A stretch of 40,966 bases of DNA from positions 1 to 40,966 of the forward strand of contig CAINDR010000017.1 of assembly GCA_903847415.1 (NCBI GenBank). The letters run 5' to 3'. Below the pieces are notes generated by a model. That model was not told the origin of the DNA, ran no database searches, and saw only the letters and a list, made by a program, of their open reading frames with translations. Of the stretch, positions 6,691 through 13,897 are shown piece after piece (positions within the stretch are counted from its first letter, which is position 1; each line of letters opens with the position of its first letter). This stretch comes from Candidatus Falkowiibacteriota bacterium (GTDB lineage: Bacteria; Patescibacteriota; Patescibacteriia; Patescibacteriales; UBA12465). Both the position numbers and the translations under genes were made by a program.

Positions 6691-6719
6691 TTGCCTTTTT
6701 TTGCTAAACATCCTAAAAT
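6691..6719 (+). promoter_or_regulatory. Promoter of the large membrane protein gene
   Basis: TTGCCT (6691-6696), 17-bp spacer, TAAAAT (6714-6719); the transcript start would be about 20 nt before the ATG at 6746. Confidence 0.65.
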
Positions 6720-6745
6720 AGACATAGATAATTAGCTCTAAAATC

Positions 6746-8500
6746 ATGCTGTCGCTTTTTTGGCCAGCTAGGTTTTATTTTTTTATGGTTAGTCCAACTT
6801 TGATGCGCCGTAACGATTCAACGCGTGGTGCTGAACTTAATTTAGAAGCCAAACATCTTTTTCAATTGATTCATCTTGAAAAAAAAGGCAAAAACGATGC
6901 TGGTGATGACACACCAAAGATTAGCGTTTCAGAAATGATTTCTAAGCTTTCTTTTGTGTATGAAAAGATTCGCAATGCAGTTGATTACGAAGAAGATCAT
7001 TTATTGAGAAAGAATGCGATTATTCGGATTTTGAAAAGACAAGTAATGATCGAGGGAGTTCTCAAGGAATCAAACAGTGAACAGCTCGCCACCCATCTCC
7101 TTGCTGAATTAATTCGTGCTGGTTATTTGCCGAATAATAAATTACCCGAAACCAAAATCAAAGAAACAGCTTTGTTGTTGGAAAAATATATTCGCCTCAA
7201 AAATCATAGTGTTGCTCAAATTAATGCCCAATTAAATCTAAAAACTGATTTAAATCAAGCAAAAATATTAATTGGAGAGAAAAACACCATGGTTGGCTGG
7301 TTGTTATCTTTGGCGGCTTGTGAAATTGAAGAAAATTTTGATTTAAATCGGGTAAAACATGCGGTTGTTTCAAGTATGTTTGGTATTTTATCAAAAAACT
7401 TAGAATTACCAGCGAGCCTTCCTTATCAAGAAGATTTGGAAATCCAGACTTATTTGAGTATTAGTCGTGTGTTTATGCGCTATGACGAAGCGATGCTTTC
7501 TTTGGTGCTTTTTAAATATTACAACGCTTCTTGGGCTGGTGCAGAAAAAGATAATTTATCCGATCAAGAGATTATTAATATTGCGAGCACATTAGCAGTT
7601 TTAAAAAACAGAATTGACGAACAACTAACGCATCCGCTTGTGAAGCAACTGGATCGCTTAGTAAAGGTTTATTCTTTGTATTACAACATTCTTTTAGAAA
7701 ATGTGCAGAGCGATCCCGTGAAAGCTTTTGAGGATCTAAGTCGTGATGAAAATAAGTTTATTGGCAATATTCGCAAGACTTGTGCTGCCAAATATCATCG
7801 TGAAAATAATCGTTTGTGGCGAAAAGCTTTGCGAAGTATTATTTATATTTTTCTAACCAAATCAATTTTTGTCTTTTTAATTGAAGTCCCAGCAATTAAA
7901 TGGTTTAAAGAACCATTAAATATTACTTCTTTAATTATTAATGTTTCCTTTCCAGCAGTACTGTTATTTTTGATTGTTCTTTTATCTCGAACTCCTGACA
8001 AGAAAAATACTGAAAAAATTGTCTCAGGGGTCAAAGAAATTGCCTTGGTTGGCATGGGACGCAAACAACCAATTTTAATCAGAGCGCCCAAGAGACGTCA
8101 TAGTGCAACCGATTTTTTCTTTAATTTTCTTTATACCGCCGCCTTTTTTGCCTCTAGTTATGGTATTTTAAAAGTATTGGCCTGGGCTCATTTCAATTGG
8201 GTGAGCATGATTATTTTCATGTTCTTTTTAGCTTTTGTTAGTTTTTTTAGCATCATTGTTACTAAAGATATTAAGGATTTGATTATTGTTGAGAAGAGAG
8301 AAAATTTAATTGGTTTCTTGCTAGACCTTTTTTATATGCCGATTATCGCAGTAGGTAAGTGGCTTTCTGAAAAAGCCTCCAAAGTTAATGTCTTTGTCTT
8401 TTTCTTTGACTTTATTATTGAAGCGCCATTTAAAATTTTTGTCGAAATTGCTGAAGACTGGACTCGTTATGTTAAAGAACGAAAAGATAACATGCTTTAG
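6746..8500 (+). CDS. Large conserved-type membrane protein of unknown function
   Basis: 584 residues, no family recognised. Residues 1-350 are mostly charged and helical with no clear motif. A second half with about four to five hydrophobic helices follows (near 365-385, 395-415, 450-475, 480-505 and possibly 555-575), separated by a basic loop (RAPKRRHSA near 448-456). The protein therefore looks like a large helical cytoplasmic domain joined to a membrane bundle. The first ATG (6746) fits the promoter distance; ATGs at 6785 or 6803 are alternatives and would remove a hydrophobic N-terminal stretch. No signal peptide and no catalytic pattern. It stands alone between the APH-like gene and rsmI. 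Confidence 0.7.
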   Translation: MLSLFWPARFYFFMVSPTLMRRNDSTRGAELNLEAKHLFQLIHLEKKGKNDAGDDTPKISVSEMISKLSFVYEKIRNAVDYEEDHLLRKNAIIRILKRQVMIEGVLKESNSEQLATHLLAELIRAGYLPNNKLPETKIKETALLLEKYIRLKNHSVAQINAQLNLKTDLNQAKILIGEKNTMVGWLLSLAACEIEENFDLNRVKHAVVSSMFGILSKNLELPASLPYQEDLEIQTYLSISRVFMRYDEAMLSLVLFKYYNASWAGAEKDNLSDQEIINIASTLAVLKNRIDEQLTHPLVKQLDRLVKVYSLYYNILLENVQSDPVKAFEDLSRDENKFIGNIRKTCAAKYHRENNRLWRKALRSIIYIFLTKSIFVFLIEVPAIKWFKEPLNITSLIINVSFPAVLLFLIVLLSRTPDKKNTEKIVSGVKEIALVGMGRKQPILIRAPKRRHSATDFFFNFLYTAAFFASSYGILKVLAWAHFNWVSMIIFMFFLAFVSFFSIIVTKDIKDLIIVEKRENLIGFLLDLFYMPIIAVGKWLSEKASKVNVFVFFFDFIIEAPFKIFVEIAEDWTRYVKERKDNML

Positions 8501-8555
8501 TTTTCAGTTTTTATTTTGAGCGAACTGCTTCGTCAGGTACCGTCATTGTTCGTTC

Positions 8556-8575
8556 GCCGTATGAATTAATACGGC
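8556..8575. repeat. Inverted repeat upstream of rsmI
   Basis: GCCGTAT (8556-8562) and ATACGGC (8569-8575), perfect 7-bp arms, 6-bp loop, no T-run after it, so it is not a terminator. It lies 67 bases before rsmI and may be an operator or leader hairpin. Confidence 0.5.
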
Positions 8576-8641
8576 CCACTCCAATACCGGCGCCTTCCTC
8601 ACATTTCATCTCAAAATTTAAACTGAATCATACATCTATTT

Positions 8642-9331
8642 ATGCCTTTATTTGTCGTTGGAACACCAATTGGTAATTTGGAAGATCTCAGTTTTCGGGC
8701 GGTTCGCATCCTAAAGGAAGCGGATTATGTTTTGTGTGAGGATACTCGCATCACTCGAACATTGTTGGCACACTATGAATTAAAAACACCAACTGTTTCC
8801 TATCATCAACATTCAGGACTTAGTCGGACTGACCAAATTGTTTCTTGGTTAAAAGAAGGGAAGAGTTTAGCACTTGTTTCTGATGCTGGAACACCAGGAA
8901 TCTCTGATCCAGGCGCCGCCTTAGTCGAATTGGTGCGCAATGAATGTGGTGATGAAGTGAAAATTGAATCTGTTCCTGGTCCGAGTGCTTTGGCGACCGC
9001 AATTTCCATTGCTGGAGTCGGCTGTGAAAGATTTTTATTTCTAGGTTTTTTGCCTCATAAGAAGGGAAGACAAACGATGTTAAAACAGATTATTGCCAGC
9101 GAATATCCTGCCGTGGTTTATGAATCAAAGCATCGAGTTTTAAAATTATTGAATGAATTAATTGTTTTGGGAGAAAATTTTCAAGTGACTATTTGTCGCG
9201 AATTAACTAAGAAATTTGAAAGTGTTTATCACGGTTCACCATCCGAGTTGTTAGCGCTATTTGATGCCGATGCTCTAATGGGGAAGGGTGAATTTGTGGT
9301 GATTATTAGAAAAGAAAAAAAGAAAAAATAA
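8642..9331 (+). CDS. rsmI: 16S rRNA (cytidine(1402)-2'-O)-methyltransferase RsmI
   Basis: 229 residues. RsmI adds the 2'-O-methyl group to C1402 of 16S rRNA at the ribosomal P site, using S-adenosylmethionine. Family signatures are VGTPIGNLEDLSFRA (6-20), CEDTRITR (32-39), VSDAGTPGISDPG (79-91) and VPGPSA (110-115). The protein is shorter than the E. coli enzyme (about 286), lacking much of the C-terminal extension, as small genomes often do, and ends in a Lys-rich tail. Confidence 0.95.
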   Translation: MPLFVVGTPIGNLEDLSFRAVRILKEADYVLCEDTRITRTLLAHYELKTPTVSYHQHSGLSRTDQIVSWLKEGKSLALVSDAGTPGISDPGAALVELVRNECGDEVKIESVPGPSALATAISIAGVGCERFLFLGFLPHKKGRQTMLKQIIASEYPAVVYESKHRVLKLLNELIVLGENFQVTICRELTKKFESVYHGSPSELLALFDADALMGKGEFVVIIRKEKKKK

Positions 9332-9370
9332 GAAATAAAACTTTATTATCGAAAAAATGACGTTTAAAAT

Positions 9371-9426
9371 GAAAAAGGCTCCCATGCGGGACTAACCCCG
9401 CAGAGAACCTAATTCGTCGTAATTCT
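9371..9426 (-). ncRNA. Candidate small RNA of about 55 nt in the rsmI-metG gap
   Basis: The minus strand has a perfect consensus promoter (9461-9433), and only about 20 nt after the expected start (near 9426) a strong terminator hairpin begins. Arms are 9410-9403 and 9383-9376 (8 bp with G-U pairs), one bulged base, then TGCGGG/CCCGCA (6 bp) with the loop GTTAGT, followed by TTTTT. No open reading frame fits. On the plus strand the hairpin has no T-run, so it cannot be the rsmI terminator. A short abundant RNA is the simplest reading; function unknown. Confidence 0.65.
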
Positions 9427-9432
9427 ATTGTT

Positions 9433-9461
9433 ATTATATCTTGAATAATAGATTATGTCAA
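9433..9461 (-). promoter_or_regulatory. Consensus sigma70 promoter of the small RNA
   Basis: TTGACA (9461-9456), 17-bp spacer, TATAAT (9438-9433): both hexamers perfect, the best promoter in the window. It points away from metG and towards the 3' end of rsmI. Confidence 0.88.
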
Positions 9462-9504
9462 TAAAATACTTTTTGTAAAAATCTCTAAAATTAAATAATT
9501 TTGT

Positions 9505-10938
9505 ATGTCAAACAATTTTTATATCACAACTACCCTGCCATACACCAATTCCGATCCGCATATCGGTTTTGCGGCAGAAATTATTAAGGCCGATGTGATT
9601 GCACGGATTGAAAGAAATCTCGGCAAAGAAGTCGTTTTTAATACTGGCACCGATGAACATGGTTTAAAAATTTATCAAAAAGCTCAAGAAGCTGGAATGG
9701 AGCCTCGTGCTTTTTGTGATTCTTATGCCGATAAATTCCGATCCCTTAAAGAGGCCCTTGATTTGAGTTTTACCAATTTTATTCGTACTTCCGATAACCA
9801 CCATATTCAGGCGGCTCAGGAATTTTGGCGTCGTTGCGCTACTAATGATGATATTTATAAAAAAACTTATCAAGTTAAATATTGCGTTGGTTGTGAAATG
9901 GAGAAGACTGATTCCGAACTAATAGACGGACATTGTCCCCTTCATCCTCACCAAGAGTTAGAGTTAATTGATGAAGAAAATTATTTTTTCCGTTTTTCAA
10001 AATATCAAGAAGCGCTTTTGAAACTTTATTCAAGTCGACCAGATTTTGTTATTCCCAGTAATCGCTTAACGGAAATTAAGAATTTTGTCGCTGGTGGTTT
10101 GCAAGATTTTTCGATTTCTCGCTTGGCTAGTAAAATGCCAAACGGTGTTCCAGTGCCTGGTGATGAAGCTCAGGTGATGTATGTTTGGTTTGATGCTTTA
10201 GCAAATTATATTTCCACCCTTGGTTGGCCAGAAGATCAAAAAAACTTTGCAGATTTTTGGCCGGCAGTGCAAGTTTGTGGCAAGGATAATTTACGTCAGC
10301 AAAGTGCGATGTGGCAAGCAATGCTGGCTTCGGCTGGATTGCCATTTTCAGAGCAAGTCTTGGTGTTTGGTTTCTTGTCGTTAAATGGTCAGAAAATTAG
10401 CAAGAGCACCGGAAACACTATTGATCCCTTTGAAATGGCTGAAAAATACGGGGCTGACGCTATTCGTTACTATTTGTTAACAGAAATTCCAATGTTTGAA
10501 GATGGTGATTTTTCTGAAGAGCGTTTGGCTCAAAAATATAATGCCGATTTAGCTAATGGACTTGGCAATTTAGTGGCGCGAGTTTCAAATTTGTTAGAAA
10601 AAAATAATATTAAGACCAATTTTGATGTTAATAAAGCTGAATCATTCGCAAAAGATTTTTATTTGACTTATCGCCAAGATAATTATCGATTTGGTTTTTT
10701 GCTGCAAAAAATTTGGCAAGAGATTGCTAAGAATAATGAACAACTCTCCAGCACAACTCCGTGGAAATTAACTGATCAAAAAGAAATTGAAAATATTTTA
10801 GTGCCAATTACTGAAAGTATTTTAGGAATTGGTTACTTGTTGCTGCCTTTCATGCCTTCTTGCGCTGAAAAAATTGTGTCACAATTCTCAGAAGAGCAAA
10901 TTATTAAAGGTGAGTCTTTGTTCCCACGTTTAAGTTAA
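9505..10938 (+). CDS. metG: Methionyl-tRNA synthetase
   Basis: 477 residues, the short single-chain form without the C-terminal tRNA-binding domain. Class I signatures: HIGF at 19-22, where HIGH is usual, and KISKS at 297-301. A zinc knuckle is CVGC (127-130) with C144 and H147, where the fourth ligand is commonly Cys. YVWFDALANY (226-235) and the anticodon-binding helical domain follow. The enzyme charges tRNA-Met in the cytoplasm. It heads a run metG-cvpA-tsaC-ctpA with small gaps, probably one transcript. The promoter was not clear. Confidence 0.96.
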   Translation: MSNNFYITTTLPYTNSDPHIGFAAEIIKADVIARIERNLGKEVVFNTGTDEHGLKIYQKAQEAGMEPRAFCDSYADKFRSLKEALDLSFTNFIRTSDNHHIQAAQEFWRRCATNDDIYKKTYQVKYCVGCEMEKTDSELIDGHCPLHPHQELELIDEENYFFRFSKYQEALLKLYSSRPDFVIPSNRLTEIKNFVAGGLQDFSISRLASKMPNGVPVPGDEAQVMYVWFDALANYISTLGWPEDQKNFADFWPAVQVCGKDNLRQQSAMWQAMLASAGLPFSEQVLVFGFLSLNGQKISKSTGNTIDPFEMAEKYGADAIRYYLLTEIPMFEDGDFSEERLAQKYNADLANGLGNLVARVSNLLEKNNIKTNFDVNKAESFAKDFYLTYRQDNYRFGFLLQKIWQEIAKNNEQLSSTTPWKLTDQKEIENILVPITESILGIGYLLLPFMPSCAEKIVSQFSEEQIIKGESLFPRLS

Positions 10939-10955
10939 ATTTAAAATAAATTTAT

Positions 10956-11471
10956 ATGTCTATTTTTGACATTATCTTGTTGCTTATTATCGCTGGCTTC
11001 GTTTTTAACGGTTTGAGCAAGGGTTTAATCAGGCTGCTTGGTAATTTGGTTGGCTTAATTGTTGGGGCATTTATTGCTAGCCATTTTTATTTAACCTTCT
11101 TTGAGTGGAGTAAACATCTTTTGAAGGGCTATGATAATATCGGTAAAGTGCTTTCTTTTATTATTATCTTCACTGTATCTGCTAAAGTCACAGATTGGGT
11201 CTTTGTTTGGATTGAGAAGCTGTTTGATCTAGTTTCCTTTATTCCATTCACTAAATTAATTAATCGTCTTCTAGGGGCAGTTTTAGGGCTTGTGGAGGGA
11301 TCATTATTTTTGGGATTAATTATTTTTGTTTCCTCTCGTTACGCTATTATTGGTTCCTTGTTTGGTGATCAATTACTGACCTCAAAAATCTCACCATTAC
11401 TCCTGAAAGTGGTTAGTATTATTATGCCAGTTCTACCGCAAGCCTTGAAAGCTTTGCAATCTATCTTATGA
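10956..11471 (+). CDS. CvpA-family membrane protein
   Basis: 171 residues with four predicted membrane helices (about 3-22, 28-48, 62-82 and 100-125) in the CvpA/colicin V production pattern, including the N-terminal FDIILLLII and the NGLSKGLIR loop. The cellular role of the family is not well defined; it is linked to colicin V export and to cell envelope stress. Its TGA stop overlaps the ATG of tsaC (ATGA), so the two are translationally coupled. Confidence 0.82.
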   Translation: MSIFDIILLLIIAGFVFNGLSKGLIRLLGNLVGLIVGAFIASHFYLTFFEWSKHLLKGYDNIGKVLSFIIIFTVSAKVTDWVFVWIEKLFDLVSFIPFTKLINRLLGAVLGLVEGSLFLGLIIFVSSRYAIIGSLFGDQLLTSKISPLLLKVVSIIMPVLPQALKALQSIL

Positions 11472-12079
11472 AGTATTTAAAATTAAATTTAAATTCTCCA
11501 GAACAAGAGGTGCTTTTAGAGATTGCTTCTTATTTAAAAAAAGGCAAAGTGGTGGTGATGCCAACGGACACTATTTATGGTTTAAGTTGTTTAGCAACTT
11601 CTCAAAAAGCGATTCAAAAAATTGCTTTAATTAAAAAAAAACCACTAGATAAAGATCATCCTTTTTTGGTGTTAGTTTCCTCTCTTGTTCAAGCAAAAAA
11701 AGTGGCAACAATCAGTGAAAGAAAAAATAAAATTTGGAAAAATTTTAGAGAAACAGGTAGACCGGTTACGGTTATTTTTCCGAGTCGTTGTGTATTGGCC
11801 AAAGATTTAGAGAATAAACAAGGTGGTTTGGGTTTGCGTTTGCCAGTAAGCAATTTTTTGCGTAAACTGATAAAGTTGAGTAATGAGACACCGCTAGTTT
11901 CGACTAGCTTCAATCTTCATCAACAAGAGCCGTTTACGGACATGACTCAGGCTATTCGTTTTTTTGAGAATCAGGAGTTTCGACCAGACTTAATTGTTGA
12001 TGGTGGGCCACCGCTTTCTTCCAGGTCATCTCAACTCCTGGATCTATGTGGTGAAAAAGAAATCATTTTAAGGAAATAA
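11468..12079 (+). CDS. tsaC: L-threonylcarbamoyladenylate synthase (TsaC/YrdC/Sua5)
   Basis: 203 residues, the short TsaC form. It makes threonylcarbamoyl-AMP from Thr, bicarbonate and ATP, the first step of t6A37 tRNA modification. The YrdC core is visible: VVMPTDTIYGLSC (about 30-42), KKKPLDKDHPF (56-66), GLRLP (120-124) and STSFN (140-144; the family has STSAN). tsaD, tsaB and tsaE are not in the window. Start overlaps cvpA by 4 bp. Confidence 0.93.
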   Translation: MKYLKLNLNSPEQEVLLEIASYLKKGKVVVMPTDTIYGLSCLATSQKAIQKIALIKKKPLDKDHPFLVLVSSLVQAKKVATISERKNKIWKNFRETGRPVTVIFPSRCVLAKDLENKQGGLGLRLPVSNFLRKLIKLSNETPLVSTSFNLHQQEPFTDMTQAIRFFENQEFRPDLIVDGGPPLSSRSSQLLDLCGEKEIILRK

Positions 12080-12091
12080 AATTATAAGCAT

Positions 12092-13342
12092 ATGTCTAAT
12101 TATAAAAAAATCATTACCATCGCTTTAGTTTTGGTAATTTCAGGAGTGTCTTTCTTCGGTGGTTTCTATTCTGGCAAAAATATTCAAAAAAACACTTGTT
12201 TTGCTGGTCAAGATTTTGTTTATTTAGGTAATGGGAATAAATCAGAAAATTCTTCAGAAAACGCTTCTAGTACCAAATCAGAAAATCTTGATTTCTCACT
12301 TTACGGACAGATATGGTCTCTTTTGAATCAAGATTTTATTAACAAAGATACTTTGGATTCTCAAAAAATGTTTTATGGTTCTTTGCGGGGATTAGTGGCT
12401 TCATTGGATGATCCTTATACCACTTTTATGGACCCCAAAGAAACAGAAGATTTTAATGCTGATATGGCTGGTACTTTTGAAGGAATTGGTGCTGAAATTT
12501 CTAACAAAAACAATATCATTACTATTGTTGCTCCTCTTGATGACATGCCTGCCCAAAAAGCTGGCCTTAAGGCTGGTGATAAAATATTTTCAATCAATGG
12601 TAGCTCGACAGCTGGCTTAACAACCGAAGGAGCAGTGCGCTTGATTAGGGGGCCAAAAGGGACAAAAGTTAAGTTAACAATTATGCGTGATGGTTTTGAG
12701 AAACCAAAAGATTTTGAAATTGTTCGCGGAATTATTATTGTTAAAAGCGTTAAGATTGAATTTCGAAAAGATGGTTTGGCAGTTTTGAGAATCTCTAGTT
12801 TTGGTGATGACACTTTAACTCTTTTTGAAGACGCGGTTAATCAAATTCAAGCTAAAAAACCGAAAGGCCTGATTTTGGATCTTCGCAATAATCCTGGAGG
12901 ATATTTGGATGCCGCTGTCGCTATTTCTAGTGAGTGGGTGTCTTCTGGACGAGTGGTTACAGAAAAGTTTTCCGATGGTAGTTTAAAAAATTACAATTCA
13001 AATGGTAATGGACGCCTAGAAAATATTCCCACCGCAGTCTTGGTGAATGGTGGAAGTGCTTCAGCATCAGAAATTGTTTCCGGAGCACTACTGGATTTGA
13101 AAAAAGGAGTAATTATTGGAGAAAAAACTTTCGGAAAAGGGAGCGTGCAATCAGTTCGGGATCTACCAGATGGGTCATCAGTGAAGGTAACAATTGCTAA
13201 GTGGCTTACTCCGGCAGGAAATTCGATTAATGACACTGGGATTAATCCGAATATTGAAATTAAATTGAGTGCTGATGATTTTAATAAAAATCTTGATCCT
13301 CAATTAAAGAAAGCAGTGGAAGTTTTATTGAAAAAAAAATAA
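12092..13342 (+). CDS. C-terminal processing protease, S41A family
   Basis: 416 residues. An N-terminal membrane anchor (6-27) puts the enzyme outside the membrane. A Ser/Asn-rich linker, a PDZ domain (about 125-205, GIGAEIS...AGLKAGDKIFSING) and the S41 protease domain follow. The Ser-Lys dyad is S324 (GGSASASEI) and K349 (TFGKGSVQ), spaced 25 residues as in E. coli Tsp. It cleaves exported proteins near C-termini. Last gene of the metG run, followed by a strong terminator. Confidence 0.94.
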   Translation: MSNYKKIITIALVLVISGVSFFGGFYSGKNIQKNTCFAGQDFVYLGNGNKSENSSENASSTKSENLDFSLYGQIWSLLNQDFINKDTLDSQKMFYGSLRGLVASLDDPYTTFMDPKETEDFNADMAGTFEGIGAEISNKNNIITIVAPLDDMPAQKAGLKAGDKIFSINGSSTAGLTTEGAVRLIRGPKGTKVKLTIMRDGFEKPKDFEIVRGIIIVKSVKIEFRKDGLAVLRISSFGDDTLTLFEDAVNQIQAKKPKGLILDLRNNPGGYLDAAVAISSEWVSSGRVVTEKFSDGSLKNYNSNGNGRLENIPTAVLVNGGSASASEIVSGALLDLKKGVIIGEKTFGKGSVQSVRDLPDGSSVKVTIAKWLTPAGNSINDTGINPNIEIKLSADDFNKNLDPQLKKAVEVLLKKK

Positions 13343-13349
13343 AAAAATA

Positions 13350-13377
13350 AGGACAACTTTTGTTGTCCTCTTTTTTT
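13350..13377. terminator. Bidirectional terminator between ctpA-type gene and the 13376 gene
   Basis: AGGACAAC (13350-13357) and GTTGTCCT (13362-13369), TTTT loop, T-run after the stem on both strands. Confidence 0.9.
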
Positions 13378-13834
13378 AGCAGTACTCCCGATCGTAGGCT
13401 ATTCTGGTCACAGAATAGTCTAATCGATTTCGGCTAATTGCTAATTTTACTTTTTCCAGGTCATTAACCTTGAAAAAAATCTCGTTAGATTCGAATGAAT
13501 CCACTAAGCATTCGTTGACATATTCAACTAAAGCTGAAAGATTCGGCAGAGTTTGTTCTTCGTCATCTTGTTTCACGTGGTATTCTCCGTTAAACTCAAA
13601 GATTGCTGGCTCAGGAGCATTTTGAAATTCCTTGCGAATTGCAAGATCTTCTAAGGAATTTTCAATTCTCTCTCTGGCGAGCAAAGAGATTTTTGAGTAG
13701 TTAATCTTTGCTTCTGGGTATTCCCGGTGTAGGTAGTTTGCTACTTCACTAGGAGGAATATTTGCAACCTCTTTGTCTGAGGTTTTAATTGAAATTCTTC
13801 GACCACTTTTTTCTAAAAAAATTTTTTTGTCCAT
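13376..13834 (-). CDS. Hypothetical protein, 152 residues
   Basis: I do not recognise this protein. It is acidic and soluble, without signal peptide or membrane helix; the middle (75-110) has an FEFNGEYHVKQDDEE stretch that looks like beta strands, and the end is predicted mixed. It is a real gene by context: a divergent promoter region shared with pyrG, a terminator after its stop, and coding density like neighbours. A cytoplasmic role is likely; nothing more can be read. Confidence 0.7.
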   Translation of the reverse strand: MDKKIFLEKSGRRISIKTSDKEVANIPPSEVANYLHREYPEAKINYSKISLLARERIENSLEDLAIRKEFQNAPEPAIFEFNGEYHVKQDDEEQTLPNLSALVEYVNECLVDSFESNEIFFKVNDLEKVKLAISRNRLDYSVTRIAYDREYC

Positions 13835-13848
13835 CGTTTGTTATTTAG

Positions 13849-13877
13849 TTGTTAATACCTATAAGTTAACATATTAT
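13849..13877 (+). promoter_or_regulatory. Promoter of pyrG
   Basis: TTGTTA (13849-13854), 17-bp spacer, TATTAT (13872-13877); the transcript start would be about 14 nt before the ATG at 13898. It overlaps the divergent promoter of the 13376 gene almost completely. Confidence 0.65.
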
Positions 13878-13891
13878 TTATTTTAAGTCAA
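13863..13891 (-). promoter_or_regulatory. Promoter of the 13376-13834 gene
   Basis: Minus-strand TTGACT (13891-13886), 17-bp spacer, TAACTT (13868-13863). The -10 is weak. Confidence 0.5.
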
Positions 13892-13897
13892 TAGTTT

